NCBI GenBank assembly: GCA_036524155.1
Contig: DATDCV010000592.1
Location: 1 to 46,611 of the forward strand
Direction of reading: 5' to 3'
DNA from: DATDCV01 sp036524155
Lineage (GTDB): Bacteria; Verrucomicrobiota; Verrucomicrobiia; Limisphaerales; UBA8199
DNA: 46,611 nucleotides
Positions 1 to 8,430 of the stretch are shown in pieces. Numbering within the stretch: position 1 is the stretch's first letter; each line of letters starts with the position of its first letter. A program made the translations under genes and the position numbers. The notes beneath the pieces were generated by a model, which was not told where the DNA came from, searched no databases, and saw nothing but the letters and a program-made list of their open reading frames with translations.

Positions 1-14
1 GCAGTTCCGAAATG

Positions 15-36
15 GGGACGCGGTGGAACGCGTCCC
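15..36. repeat. Short palindromic repeat, family B
   Basis: The inverted repeat has arms GGGACGCG and CGCGTCCC around a 6-base centre and is followed by TACC. The same unit recurs at 17667-17688 and 17718-17739. It lies downstream of the HEAT-repeat gene. Apart from this and the family A palindrome at 122-137, I see no supported gene in positions 1-313. Confidence 0.8.
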
Positions 37-121
37 TACCACATCAAAATGAGAACTGTTGGATCACGCGCACGCCTCCTCAGCCATTTGTAGAGAGTGG
101 CCGTTGCGGCTTGGTCGGCGC

Positions 122-137
122 GCGGACTTCAGTCCGC
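122..137. repeat. Short palindromic repeat, family A
   Basis: GCGGACTTCAGTCCGC is a near-perfect 16-base palindrome inside the longer context GGCGCG...AGCAA. The same extended unit is found at 7390-7405, and variants lie at 5937, 6013 and 6090. Confidence 0.85.
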
Positions 138-313
138 AGCAACCCACGAAAACCGCGGTAGGCCGCGCACTCCGCTGCGCGCCGCACGATTACCTCGCAG
201 GCTCCTGCGCGCAGCGAAGTGCGCGCCCTACCTTCACCTGTCGTTGCACGTTGCCCCGCTTCGCTAAGGATTGGGGATCCCTCTCATCCGGCCAGGCGGA
301 ACCGCTTTGAGCT

Positions 314-1045
314 CTATCGCATCCCGGCGTTGGCGGCCGCCGCGGGCTGGATTTTCGAGAGCGCCTGCGTAACGGCGCGGCGCAGATCCTTGTCTGGCAA
401 TTTCGAGAGCTCAATCAGCTTCGGCACGGCAGCCTCTGCGGACGGACCGTAATCCGCCAGGGCAAGCGCGGCCGCCGAATTGAGGTCTTCGTCATCCAGA
501 TATTTGATGAGGAGCGGGATCACCGTAGCGGGGTCGGTCTGGATCTTGCCCAGCGCGCCGGCGGCGGCGGCGCGGACGGCAAGATCCCGGCCCTGCAAGG
601 CTTGGAGGAGCGCAGGCCCGGCGGCGCGTGCCGAAGGTCCGAATTCCCCCAACATACCGGCCGCATCGGCGCGGCGCGTGTCGGCCTTGCGAAAGAAAAT
701 GCTCACATTGGGCAACGTATTCAGGTAGTCGATCAGCGCCAGCCTGATCCGGGAGTCGTTCGTGTCCTGAAACATCGTGCGTGTCAACTGCGGGATCACG
801 GTCCGGTTAAGCACCGTGTTCACCGAATTGCTCAAGGCGGCGTTTTTCGATTGCGCTTGCGCGATCCACTGGAAAATCGGTTTGCCTTCGTAGAGCGTTT
901 CATGCTCGCCGAGAGTGTAAACGAGACCAACAACGCCGCCGGCCAGCAGGCCGAAGCCGATAACCACGCCCAGCGCGATCCGGCCCACGCGCCGCTTCAA
1001 CGAGCAGCGCTTTACAGCGACAGTCTCTGGAGAGCTGTTTTCCAT
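314..1045 (-). CDS. Membrane-anchored HEAT-repeat protein
   Basis: This 243-residue protein has one hydrophobic segment at about residues 20-43 (Gly/Val/Leu-rich), preceded by Lys/Arg, so it is probably anchored in the inner membrane with its body outside. The rest is helical with HEAT/PBS-lyase-like repeats: phrases such as RRADAAGMLGEFG, VRAAAAGALGKI and NSAAALALADYG recur at about 35-40 residues. Such repeats usually scaffold protein-protein contacts; no catalytic motif is visible. I chose the ATG at 1045; a TTG at 1063 in the same frame would add six residues, and neither has a strong ribosome binding site. The function is unknown. The next gene upstream on the same strand is the oxidoreductase ending at 1150. 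Confidence 0.75.
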   Translation of the reverse strand: MENSSPETVAVKRCSLKRRVGRIALGVVIGFGLLAGGVVGLVYTLGEHETLYEGKPIFQWIAQAQSKNAALSNSVNTVLNRTVIPQLTRTMFQDTNDSRIRLALIDYLNTLPNVSIFFRKADTRRADAAGMLGEFGPSARAAGPALLQALQGRDLAVRAAAAGALGKIQTDPATVIPLLIKYLDDEDLNSAAALALADYGPSAEAAVPKLIELSKLPDKDLRRAVTQALSKIQPAAAANAGMR

Positions 1046-1149
1046 GCGTGAGCTGATGCTCAATAGTAGCCGATGCTTCCGACTCGTGCCAGCGTAATCA
1101 ACGCCGCCAGCCGACCAGGGTGGGCGATGCCGCCAGGTCCAGCCCCGGG

Positions 1150-2568
1150 TCAGAATTCGCGGTCTTTGAGCCGGCCCGGCTGTGGAGCGGGATAAACACC
1201 GTCCGGACCAGGCTGGATGGGAGCGGGAGAATTCATCGCCAATTTGTCCAGGCCGGGTGCGAACTCGTGGTCGCAGTTGAGCATTTCCTCGAAGGTGACG
1301 CTTTGACCGATATGCACCGCTTTGCGGCCCATCGCGACCACCAGGGCGGCCTCGGCGCCGCGCTTCACTTCATTGAACGGCTTATCCTGCCGCACGGCTT
1401 CGACCAGGTGGTCCCATTCGAGCTGATAAGGATTCGGCTCGGGTTGCGGGAACGCCCAGGTCATGTCGGCCCGCGCGAGGTTGTGTCCCTTGAAGATCCG
1501 GCACTTGGCGGGCGTGTGCATGAACGTGGAAATGACGGCGGAGCCCTTCGTGCCGTGCGCGTAACTGGCAAACTCCTCGCGGCAGCCGGGCATATAGCGC
1601 GAGTTAAGGAAAAGTTTGGTGCCGTCGGCGAAGGCGTATTCGATCGCGTAATGGTCGAAGTTTTGGTCGACCGCCTCGCCGCGATAACACCGGGAGCCCA
1701 TGCCGTCGGCGCGAACCGGCCAGGAGCCCTTCATCCAGCAGCACTCGTCCACATTATGCGCGACAAAATCGTGAAAGATGCCGCCACTGGCCCACATGAA
1801 TCCCAGGTAGTTGCGGACCTGGTAGTGCAGTTCGCTGGTGTCTTTGGACCGCGGGCCGACCGACCCCGCCGGCCCAACCAGGCGATAGGTTCGCATCGTG
1901 GTGATGTCACCGATTTGACCCTCCTTGATGCGATCATATAACTCCCACCGGGCTTTGCAGTGGCGGCACATCAAGCCCACGCCCACTTTCAGGTTCTTTT
2001 TGGTGGCGTCTTCACTGAGCTGGATCATTCGCCGGGTGGTGGGCCCGTCCACCGAGATAGGTTTTTCCATGAATACGTTCAAACCTTTGGCGATCGCATA
2101 GGTGAAGTGCACCCAACGGAACGCCACCGGCGTGGTGAGGAGGACGATGTCGCCGGGCTTGAGACAGTCCATCGCCTTCTGGTAGGCGTCGAAGCCGAGG
2201 AATTGGCGTTCGGGCGGAACGTCCACCTGGGCAGCCTGAAAGCCCATCAGCCACTGGTCGGCCGAGCCGTCGGTCTTGGTCGCGGCACTCTTGAGAGCGT
2301 CATAACTTCGACTGAGCCGATCACTGAAGATATCAGCCATGGCGACGAGCTTGATCGGGCCGCTTTTAGTGGCGAGCGCGTTGGCCACGGCGCCCGTGCC
2401 CCGGCCGCCGCACCCAACAAGCGCCAGACGGATGGTGTTGTCCTCGGCGGCATAGCCGGGCCGGGCGATCGCGCTCGCGAGCGTGGTCGCGAGGACCGCC
2501 TTGCCTGAGGTCTTCAGGAATTCACGGCGGTTGGTGCTGGTCAGGATAGCGTTGGATTGGGAGTTCAT
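1150..2568 (-). CDS. Tat-exported Gfo/Idh/MocA family oxidoreductase
   Basis: This 472-residue protein opens with a twin-arginine signal (TNRREFLK at about residues 12-19, then a hydrophobic stretch ending near Ala-Ala), so it is predicted to be exported folded. A Rossmann nucleotide-binding site follows (LALVGCGGRGTG, about residues 50-60) and then the family motif MEKPIS near the end of the nucleotide-binding domain. The C-terminal half has the alpha/beta substrate-binding domain. Family members reduce or oxidise sugars and cyclitols with NAD(P), but the substrate cannot be read from sequence. The start at 2568 places the signal at the N-terminus; a longer frame to 2649 would run into the degraded region behind the DUF433 gene. 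It shares the strand with the hydrolase at 3228 and the oxidoreductase at 4389. Confidence 0.88.
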   Translation of the reverse strand: MNSQSNAILTSTNRREFLKTSGKAVLATTLASAIARPGYAAEDNTIRLALVGCGGRGTGAVANALATKSGPIKLVAMADIFSDRLSRSYDALKSAATKTDGSADQWLMGFQAAQVDVPPERQFLGFDAYQKAMDCLKPGDIVLLTTPVAFRWVHFTYAIAKGLNVFMEKPISVDGPTTRRMIQLSEDATKKNLKVGVGLMCRHCKARWELYDRIKEGQIGDITTMRTYRLVGPAGSVGPRSKDTSELHYQVRNYLGFMWASGGIFHDFVAHNVDECCWMKGSWPVRADGMGSRCYRGEAVDQNFDHYAIEYAFADGTKLFLNSRYMPGCREEFASYAHGTKGSAVISTFMHTPAKCRIFKGHNLARADMTWAFPQPEPNPYQLEWDHLVEAVRQDKPFNEVKRGAEAALVVAMGRKAVHIGQSVTFEEMLNCDHEFAPGLDKLAMNSPAPIQPGPDGVYPAPQPGRLKDREF

Positions 2569-2649
2569 AGGCTGCAAATATTTCTCATGCTGCACAACAC
2601 GGTGGAGTTGAGCAAGAGTGCTGCCTGAGATCGCGCCCCGAACCTGCAC

Positions 2650-2897
2650 CGTGAGTGAGCCGGAGGATCAGATAAACTTCGGTCCAATAATCTTGGGGCC
2701 ATTTGAGAATCAGGATGTGTTCCATTAGCACGATCGCCAGGGTGACCTGCCCTATCCCCATCCAGCCCACAGAATCGGCCTACGAGGTGACGACACCAGC
2801 CAAACGCGCGTGGGCGATGTCGGCCTGTCATGGAACCAGCGGCAAAGCCGGGGGGTCTCCCGTTCATCTAGCGAGGTCTGTGAACTCTGATCCTCAT
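2650..2897 (-). pseudogene. Decayed partner gene after DUF433, possibly a PIN-like toxin
   Basis: An ATG at 2897 overlaps the DUF433 stop codon (ATGA), as in a translationally coupled pair, but the frame ends after nine residues (MRIRVHRPR). Eleven bases after the GTT codon another frame reads LDERETPRLCRWF, which resembles the start of DUF5615 PIN-like toxins (typically a hydrophobic strand, then LDE, then PRL..WL). Further downstream all frames are broken. Seen: the overlap and the split similarity. Inferred: an inactivated toxin gene of a DUF433-DUF5615 module. The similarity is short, so a chance match is possible. Confidence 0.4.
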
Positions 2898-3139
2898 GCC
2901 AGGGTGGGAGTCCCTGGCAAGGGCAAATCTTCTTCGGCCGAAAGCGCGGCAAATGCGATGACCGCTCGCACGGCCGCTTCGCTCAGGGTGGGAAAGTCGG
3001 CCAAGATCTCTGCGACCGAAGAGCCTTCCGCAAGGCTCCCCAGGACAGTCCGCACAGTCACGCGCGTACCCTTCAGTACCATCTCACCGCCGCACACATC
3101 CGAACGGCGTTCGAAGTAGGAAGCAAAATCACCCGTCAT
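2894..3139 (-). CDS. DUF433 domain protein, antitoxin-like
   Basis: This 81-residue protein carries the DUF433 signature: VCGGEMVLKGTRVTVRTVL, then LAEGSSVAEILADFPTLSEAAVRAVIAFA, which is almost the whole domain. DUF433 proteins are winged-helix-like and commonly act as antitoxin or DNA-binding partner of DUF5615 PIN-domain proteins. The start at 3139 (MTGDFASYF) is chosen because the domain begins there; an upstream extension to 3283 has no family resemblance. Its stop codon overlaps the start of a broken downstream frame, so it may be an orphan antitoxin. Between it and the hydrolase ending at 3228 there are 88 bases. Confidence 0.85.
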   Translation of the reverse strand: MTGDFASYFERRSDVCGGEMVLKGTRVTVRTVLGSLAEGSSVAEILADFPTLSEAAVRAVIAFAALSAEEDLPLPGTPTLA

Positions 3140-3227
3140 GGATTGAAAATACCAGAATTCCTCCTCCCGGCAATGTCTCAATCCCGCGAAACGAAACGAT
3201 GTCAGCCAAATGTAAGTGATGAAGTTA

Positions 3228-4301
3228 TTATGGCCTGGCACTGTTCCGACCCGGCACCGTGAACGCGGCGGCAGGATTGGCAACCGTCACCCGGTGAATA
3301 TCTGTGTCGTTGACCCCCGCCTCGCGGAGCCGAGGCAACAACACGCGGAACAAGTCGTCGTATCCCCGGAAGTTGCCGCCGTTGGGCTCGCCGGGCCGAT
3401 ACCAACCCGCGTCGTGAGACAGCAACAGTTGCCCCAGCCGATTGCGGTCGCGAAACGCTTTGCAGACCTCGGTATATCGCTCGGCGTCCTGCGGGCTGAA
3501 ACCGTCAAAGGATACCCAGCACCCTTGCTCCGCGATGCTGAGGCATTTGGCAGCGTCCTGTTCCGCCTGCGCGTGAACCCAGATGAAGGCGGACGCGCCC
3601 ACACCCTCGGTGCGGAGGATGTCCAACTGTTCGGCCGCGAGCGCCGCCGGGCCGGTGTGCGATGCAATAACGAGCCCGGTTTCCCGATGAGCGAGGGCCG
3701 CCGCCCGGACAAGTTTCCGGTGGAGCCCGGAGAGTTTTTCACCGCCCACACCGATCTTGATGAAACCGGGACGGATTCCAGTTGCGCCGATGCCCTCCCG
3801 CCATTCTGCGATCCAGCGGGCGGCCAATTGCTCCGTGCTTTCGGCCCAGGCGTGGCGAGGGAGAAATTTGTTGTCGGCTGCCCCGTAGTATCCCGTGTTG
3901 GTGAGGAGATGCAGCCGGCTGGCCTTGGACAAACGGGCCAGTAATGCCGGGTCCTTGCCGAGATAAGAAGGCGTGCACTCCGCCAAAGCCCGGCAGCCGA
4001 GTTTCCTCGCGCGGACGAGGTGGGGAAGGATCACGCTGTACGCGTCGGCGGCGTCATAACGGTCCGCGCTGACTTTTTCGGCGCCGATGAAGTCGACCAA
4101 AACGTGCTCATGCGGCAGCATCAGGCCCAGGTTGCGGGGACGGATCGGACCGCGCACGGTCATGATGATCCCCGATTCGGGCGCGAGCGCAGCCGCACCG
4201 TGCGCCAACGCTACCGGCGCTGCCATTCCCGCGGCGAACGTTCCGCAGCGGCGTATGAAATCACGGCGGCTAAGAAACCCAACTGTTCGCGGCTGGTTCA
4301 T
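3228..4301 (-). CDS. Tat-exported phosphotriesterase-family metal hydrolase
   Basis: This 357-residue protein starts with a twin-arginine signal (SRRDFIRRCG, residues 11-20). The amidohydrolase-type barrel carries the phosphotriesterase/lactonase metal ligands: H64 and H66 in LPHEHVLVD, K182 (the bridging carbamylated lysine) in FIKIGVGG, H215 in SHTGP, H243 in WVHAQ and D297 in LSHDAGW. Family members hydrolyse lactones or phosphoesters; the true substrate is unknown, and lactonase activity on a sugar lactone would fit the neighbouring oxidoreductases, but this is inference. The start at 4301 is the first Met before the Tat motif. A palindromic repeat abuts the start codon and no Shine-Dalgarno sequence is seen. 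The oxidoreductase stop at 4389 is 87 bases upstream, so an operon is plausible. Confidence 0.88.
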   Translation of the reverse strand: MNQPRTVGFLSRRDFIRRCGTFAAGMAAPVALAHGAAALAPESGIIMTVRGPIRPRNLGLMLPHEHVLVDFIGAEKVSADRYDAADAYSVILPHLVRARKLGCRALAECTPSYLGKDPALLARLSKASRLHLLTNTGYYGAADNKFLPRHAWAESTEQLAARWIAEWREGIGATGIRPGFIKIGVGGEKLSGLHRKLVRAAALAHRETGLVIASHTGPAALAAEQLDILRTEGVGASAFIWVHAQAEQDAAKCLSIAEQGCWVSFDGFSPQDAERYTEVCKAFRDRNRLGQLLLSHDAGWYRPGEPNGGNFRGYDDLFRVLLPRLREAGVNDTDIHRVTVANPAAAFTVPGRNSARP

Positions 4302-4305
4302 TGTA

Positions 4306-4326
4306 GGACAGACGTCCCGCCTGTCT
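4306..4326. repeat. Palindromic repeat abutting the hydrolase start codon
   Basis: On the minus strand this reads AGACAGGCGGGACGTCTGTCC, with arms GACAG/CTGTC; it ends four bases before the ATG at 4301. It resembles the other short intergenic palindromes of this window in style but not in core sequence. It could fold in the 5' leader of the hydrolase mRNA. Confidence 0.5.
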
Positions 4327-4388
4327 CCATTCTCAGCTCCGTGCGGGCGCAGGTTCGATAAGCGATGGTTCCGCCCCGCAAGTTCCAC

Positions 4389-5837
4389 TCAGCCCACCTC
4401 CCAGCCGGGACGGTAGCTTTCTTTGATGAACTTGTCGGCCTCGGGCGCATTCGTGGCCTTCATCGCTTTGGCATCCCAATAGATCTTTTTCTGGGTCCGC
4501 ATGGCGACCAATCCGAGCAGGCCGACTTCGCTGAGCGCAGCGCCGTATTCGAAGTTGGCACTGGACTGCGGCCCGCCTTTGCAGGCGTCGAGCCAATCGC
4601 GATGGTGACCCTTGCCGCGAGGCAAGGTCTTCGGCGGACGCTTATATTCCGCGTCGCGAGCCCCCGGCAGCAGAGTCGGCCGCCCCGCCCAACCGGGGCA
4701 TGTCAGCAGTCCTTTGTCGCCGACGAACAGAATGCCGTTGCCGCCGGAACCGAGTTGGTCGTCTTCTTCGAGGCCCTCGGGACGCGGCGGCATCAGGCCG
4801 CCCTCATACCAGGTGAAGGTCACCGGGGGCATCTTGCCCCGGGCGCCGAACCGATAAGTGTAGAGTCCTCCGACCGGAGCAATGTAGGAATCCACGCCGC
4901 CGGCGGCATGGGCTTCGATGCTGAGCGGCTCTTTCAGGTCCAGCGCCCAGCACGCCGGGTCGAAATTGTGGCAGAAGAAATCGCCGATGGGGGCGGTGCC
5001 GAAATCCCAGAAATCGCGCCAACTGACCGGGTTGTACACCTTGCTGAAGGGCCTCATTTCGCGTGTGCCGATCCAAAGATCCCAGTTCACACCTTCCGGG
5101 GTCGGCTCGCCCGGCGGCCGGCCGCCGAAGTGGGTCCGGTTCCAGCGCGAGGCATTGGTCCACGCGTGCACCTCGCGGATATCCCCGATCACACCAGCCC
5201 AGATCATCTCGCAGGTTGTGCGGATGTGATCACCGGAGTGGCCCTGGTTGCCCAACTGGGTCGCCACACCGGTCTCTTTGGCGACCTTCGCCACCCGCCG
5301 GGCCTCCCACACGTTGTGCGTCAGCGGTTTTTCGCAATAGACATGTTTGCCTTGGCGCATCGCCGTCACGCTTACATACGCGTGGTTATGGTCCGGGGTC
5401 GCGCACAGAATCGCGTCGATCGCCTTTTCTTTATCCAACATCACCCGGAAATCCTCGTAATCGCCAACCTTGAAATTTGGCGTTTTTTGCGAGTAGCGCT
5501 TTTGGATTTCGTCCTTTAATGGCAGCCGCCCGGCCGTGCTGTTGTAGTAATACGCGTGGAGATCCTGAACCTCGATCGGGTCCGCCACGGCAATGATCTG
5601 GACATCCTGCTGCTGAAACAACGCGTGGGTGTTGGACTGGCCCTGGCCGCCGCAACCGACGATAGCGATGTTGATCTTCTCGCTTGGAGCGACGAATTTT
5701 GCACCGCCGAGCACATGGCGCGGAAGGATGCTGATGCCTGCGGCAGCGGTGGCCGTCGCGCTTAGGAAGGCACGCCGGCTCAGTGCGTGATGCTTGGGTC
5801 GGTTTTTTCGCGGTTGAGGTTGGCTAGGAGTGCTCAT
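4389..5837 (-). CDS. Tat-exported Gfo/Idh/MocA family oxidoreductase
   Basis: This 482-residue protein carries a Tat signal (LSRRAFLSATATAAAG, about residues 19-34), a Rossmann motif IAIVGCGGQGQ near residue 60, and the family motif YCEKPLTHN. The C-terminal substrate domain contains Trp- and Gly-rich loops (WDLWIGT, DFFCHNFDPACW) typical of the exported subgroup abundant in Planctomycetes and Verrucomicrobia. NAD(P)-dependent sugar or cyclitol chemistry is expected; the substrate is unknown. I chose the ATG at 5837 because GGTGG lies eight bases before it and only 19 residues precede the Tat motif; upstream in-frame codons to 5879 are possible. It is the first gene of the minus-strand group 5837-1150. 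Confidence 0.88.
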   Translation of the reverse strand: MSTPSQPQPRKNRPKHHALSRRAFLSATATAAAGISILPRHVLGGAKFVAPSEKINIAIVGCGGQGQSNTHALFQQQDVQIIAVADPIEVQDLHAYYYNSTAGRLPLKDEIQKRYSQKTPNFKVGDYEDFRVMLDKEKAIDAILCATPDHNHAYVSVTAMRQGKHVYCEKPLTHNVWEARRVAKVAKETGVATQLGNQGHSGDHIRTTCEMIWAGVIGDIREVHAWTNASRWNRTHFGGRPPGEPTPEGVNWDLWIGTREMRPFSKVYNPVSWRDFWDFGTAPIGDFFCHNFDPACWALDLKEPLSIEAHAAGGVDSYIAPVGGLYTYRFGARGKMPPVTFTWYEGGLMPPRPEGLEEDDQLGSGGNGILFVGDKGLLTCPGWAGRPTLLPGARDAEYKRPPKTLPRGKGHHRDWLDACKGGPQSSANFEYGAALSEVGLLGLVAMRTQKKIYWDAKAMKATNAPEADKFIKESYRPGWEVG

Positions 5838-5936
5838 TTGTTTTTCCACCATAGGGCGACGCCGGCACGAGTTCGTCAAGCGGAAAGCCGCAGCGGCCGG
5901 GGTGGCTCAGTTGTGAATGGGCCATGCATCCGGCGC

Positions 5937-6105
5937 GCGGACTTGAGTCCGCAACAATGTTCATCCGCGTAGGGCTTCAGCAATTCTAACACCGCAGCGT
6001 TGGGGCATTTCTGCGGACTTTAGTCCGCAGCAATGCCTGACTGACCGTGACCTTTGGAATGCTAAAGCCCCCAGTTGGCGCGTGTCGCTGCGGACTAAAG
6101 TCCGC
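5937..6105. repeat. Cluster of three family A palindromes
   Basis: GCGGACTTGAGTCCGC (5937-5952), GCGGACTTTAGTCCGC (6013-6028) and GCGGACTAAAGTCCGC (6090-6105) are spaced by about 76 bases. The first two are followed by CAACAATG or AGCAATG; the third is in the opposite orientation, ending in GCGCGCCGG. They occupy the gap between the divergent oxidoreductase and L,D-transpeptidase genes (5838-6162); nothing else is recognisable there. Confidence 0.85.
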
Positions 6106-6162
6106 GCGCCGGCAGGAGGCAATTGGTTGCGGGCGGAACGAGTTTTATGACTTAATCCGGGT

Positions 6163-7380
6163 GTGCGAAGACGGCGCAGGCCAAAGCGAAACGGTCGGCA
6201 TTCATGGTCCTGGATTCGATGGGCAGCGTTCATTGTTCTGCTCGTTGTGGCGGGCTTTGGAGTGTTGGTGTGGTTTACTCCGCCGTCCAAATCGGCCAAG
6301 CGCGCCACCGCCCAGGTGCGGCCACAGGCGCCACCAGCCGCGAAACCGGTTCCGGCACAGCCGACCAATTACTCCTACGCCACCCCCAAGCCCACTCAGC
6401 CGCTGATGCGGACAAATCCAACCGCCGTGCCGAAAGCTTCAGGCCCGGTCGTTGCCAAGACGCCCGCTCCGGCGCTCACGCCCCCTGCGTCATCAACCGG
6501 CCAGGAGCCGCCCGAGGGTTTTTATCCCAGGCCGGTGCGCGATGTGGCAGAAGCCCAAATCGCCCTCGCCCGCGTGGGCATCTCGAGCGGATCCATCGAC
6601 GGGCTGGCCGGAGCTCAAACTCGCGGGGCGCTGCTCGCCTTTCAACGGTCGCGCCAGTTGCCTGAGACCGGCCAACTCGACCCGATCACCCGCGAGGCGC
6701 TGTTGATCACCCGTCCGCCTTTCAGCCGATATACGGTGATGGAACCCGATCTGGCGCGCCTCCAGCCGCTCGGCAAAACCTGGGCGGAGAAGGCCCAGCA
6801 AACGGCGCTCGAGTACGAAACCGTCCTCGAGTTGGTCGCCGAGAAAAGCCGGGCGCACCCGGATTTGTTGCGCCGGCTGAATCCGCCCGCTGTGTGGCTG
6901 TCGCCGTCCCCGGGCACAACCATCACGGTTCCCGACACGGAATTGGGGGATTTAACGCCGTGCGAGTTCATCAGGATATCGCTGACGGGCCGGATCCTGG
7001 AAGCGTACGATTCGGGGTCCAACCTGGTGGCGCATTTCCCGTGCAGCATTGCCCGGCAAATGGAAAAGCGGCCGGCGGGCGAGCTGCGCGTGGTCGCTAT
7101 CGCGCCCAATCCCAATTATACGTTTAATCCGGAGCTGTTTCCGGAATCGGCCGAGGCGCGGGAACTGGGCGGCAAGCTGGTGCTGCCGCCCGGCCCGAAC
7201 AACCCGGTGGGAGTCGCCTGGATCGGCCTGGACAAGCCCGGCTACGGCATACACGGCACGCCGTCACCGGAACAGGTCGGACGCACCGAATCACACGGCT
7301 GCTTCCGCCTGGCGAACTGGAACGCGGAGCACCTGCTGAAGATTATCCGCATCGGCATACCCGTTTATGTGGAACAGTGA
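6163..7380 (+). CDS. L,D-transpeptidase with peptidoglycan-binding domain
   Basis: This 405-residue protein has an Arg-rich N-terminus and one membrane segment (about residues 19-38), so it is an inner-membrane-anchored periplasmic enzyme. A long Pro/Ala linker leads to a peptidoglycan-binding domain (VAEAQIALARVGISSGSIDGLAGAQ, about 130-155, then TRGALLAFQRSRQLPETGQLD) and a LysM-like or linker segment. The C-terminal YkuD domain has the catalytic signature H364-G ... S377-H378-G-C380-F-R. L,D-transpeptidases make 3-3 peptidoglycan cross-links or attach proteins to peptide stems. The start is a GTG, with no in-frame ATG before the membrane segment. Palindromic repeats flank the gene on both sides. 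Confidence 0.9.
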   Translation: MRRRRRPKRNGRHSWSWIRWAAFIVLLVVAGFGVLVWFTPPSKSAKRATAQVRPQAPPAAKPVPAQPTNYSYATPKPTQPLMRTNPTAVPKASGPVVAKTPAPALTPPASSTGQEPPEGFYPRPVRDVAEAQIALARVGISSGSIDGLAGAQTRGALLAFQRSRQLPETGQLDPITREALLITRPPFSRYTVMEPDLARLQPLGKTWAEKAQQTALEYETVLELVAEKSRAHPDLLRRLNPPAVWLSPSPGTTITVPDTELGDLTPCEFIRISLTGRILEAYDSGSNLVAHFPCSIARQMEKRPAGELRVVAIAPNPNYTFNPELFPESAEARELGGKLVLPPGPNNPVGVAWIGLDKPGYGIHGTPSPEQVGRTESHGCFRLANWNAEHLLKIIRIGIPVYVEQ

Positions 7381-7389
7381 GGCCGGCGC

Positions 7390-7405
7390 GCGGACTTCAG
7401 TCCGC
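7390..7405. repeat. Short palindromic repeat, family A
   Basis: GCGGACTTCAGTCCGC lies ten bases past the transpeptidase stop codon, in the same extended context (GGCGCG...AGCAATGACC) as the copy at 122. It sits between convergent genes and could act as a bidirectional transcription end, but no T-run follows. Confidence 0.85.
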
Positions 7406-7463
7406 AGCAATGACCGACCGCTGGTTGTGTCAAGAACGGCTAAAGCCCTCCGCAAATTAGCGG

Positions 7464-8318
7464 TCAGGGGATCGGGACTTTCGCGGGGACGCCTTTGAAG
7501 AAGCGAGCCAGGTCGCGGTCTGGGTTGGCGGCGGGTTGAAGCACCAGCCAATCGTTTTTAGCCGAGGTCTGCTGCGTCTGAGGCTCGCGCCAGCGCCAGA
7601 TCTCAGCGTGCCCGTCGGCGAAGCTGACGGTACCGGCGTTGCCGTGGCGCGTTGCGGGAAAACTGATCCAGGTCCACAGAGCGGTGCCGAACCAGGTGTA
7701 GTAATTGGGAGCATTTATTCCGAACGTGCCTTGTTGAATGCTCTTTTCGTGCTCGTCGACGAACGTGAGCGCGTTGGCGGGGCCGGGATTCAGGATGGCG
7801 GGTACCTTATGCCAGCAGAGGCGGTAATATTCCTCGCCTGGGTTCTGGGACATGTTCATGTAACAGCTCAGCGAGACGCTACGGTTGCGAGGGATTTTGC
7901 CCTGGTCGCGCACCGTCGACCGGTCGGCCGGGCAGTGATAGATCCCGCGGCTCTTGTTGTAGCGGAACAGCACGCCCGCTTCGAGGCTGCTGTACGACGT
8001 ATCGACCCAGCTATTTCCGACTATCCAGGTATTGGTTGAATTGGAGAGGGTGTCCCGGGCGCCCGTGATGATGGGCGTGTTGGGGGGCATGAGCTGATCG
8101 TGATCGTCGCTGTACATCGTCCAGCAGAGTTGGAGCTGTTTGAGGTTGTTCAGGCAGGAAGCCGCCTGGACTTTGAGTTTGGCCCGCCCCAGAGCAGGCA
8201 GGAGCATGCTGGCCAAAATCGCGATGATCGCGATCACTACCAAAAGTTCGATTAGAGTGAACGCTGACCTCGGTTTATCGAATGCCCCGCGGGCACCTGG
8301 ATTCCCGCGCCCCTTCAT
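7464..8318 (-). CDS. Type II secretion-like pseudopilin
   Basis: This 284-residue protein has a prepilin cleavage/methylation motif near the N-terminus (SAFTLIELLVVIAIIAILASMLLPAL, about residues 18-43; Ala rather than Gly precedes the Phe). The globular part contains CLNNLKQLQLCWTMYSDDHDQLMPPN and ends with a VSFADGHAEIWRW motif, the H-x-DG-like tail of the large pseudopilin paralogue groups in Planctomycetes and Verrucomicrobia. Such proteins are processed by a prepilin peptidase and assemble in pseudopilus or related envelope structures; no assembly genes lie nearby. The ATG at 8318 gives a normal 17-residue leader; the frame extends further upstream but without plausible signal. Confidence 0.87.
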   Translation of the reverse strand: MKGRGNPGARGAFDKPRSAFTLIELLVVIAIIAILASMLLPALGRAKLKVQAASCLNNLKQLQLCWTMYSDDHDQLMPPNTPIITGARDTLSNSTNTWIVGNSWVDTSYSSLEAGVLFRYNKSRGIYHCPADRSTVRDQGKIPRNRSVSLSCYMNMSQNPGEEYYRLCWHKVPAILNPGPANALTFVDEHEKSIQQGTFGINAPNYYTWFGTALWTWISFPATRHGNAGTVSFADGHAEIWRWREPQTQQTSAKNDWLVLQPAANPDRDLARFFKGVPAKVPIP

Positions 8319-8430
8319 GGCCGCGACAGTAGCTTCCGCCGGCGGCCAATGACAAGACAAAAACGTACAACCACAAGTCGCGTTTTCGTGTTTGGGATGC
8401 TTCTTAAGCCGGAGGCCCCGAAACGCCACG

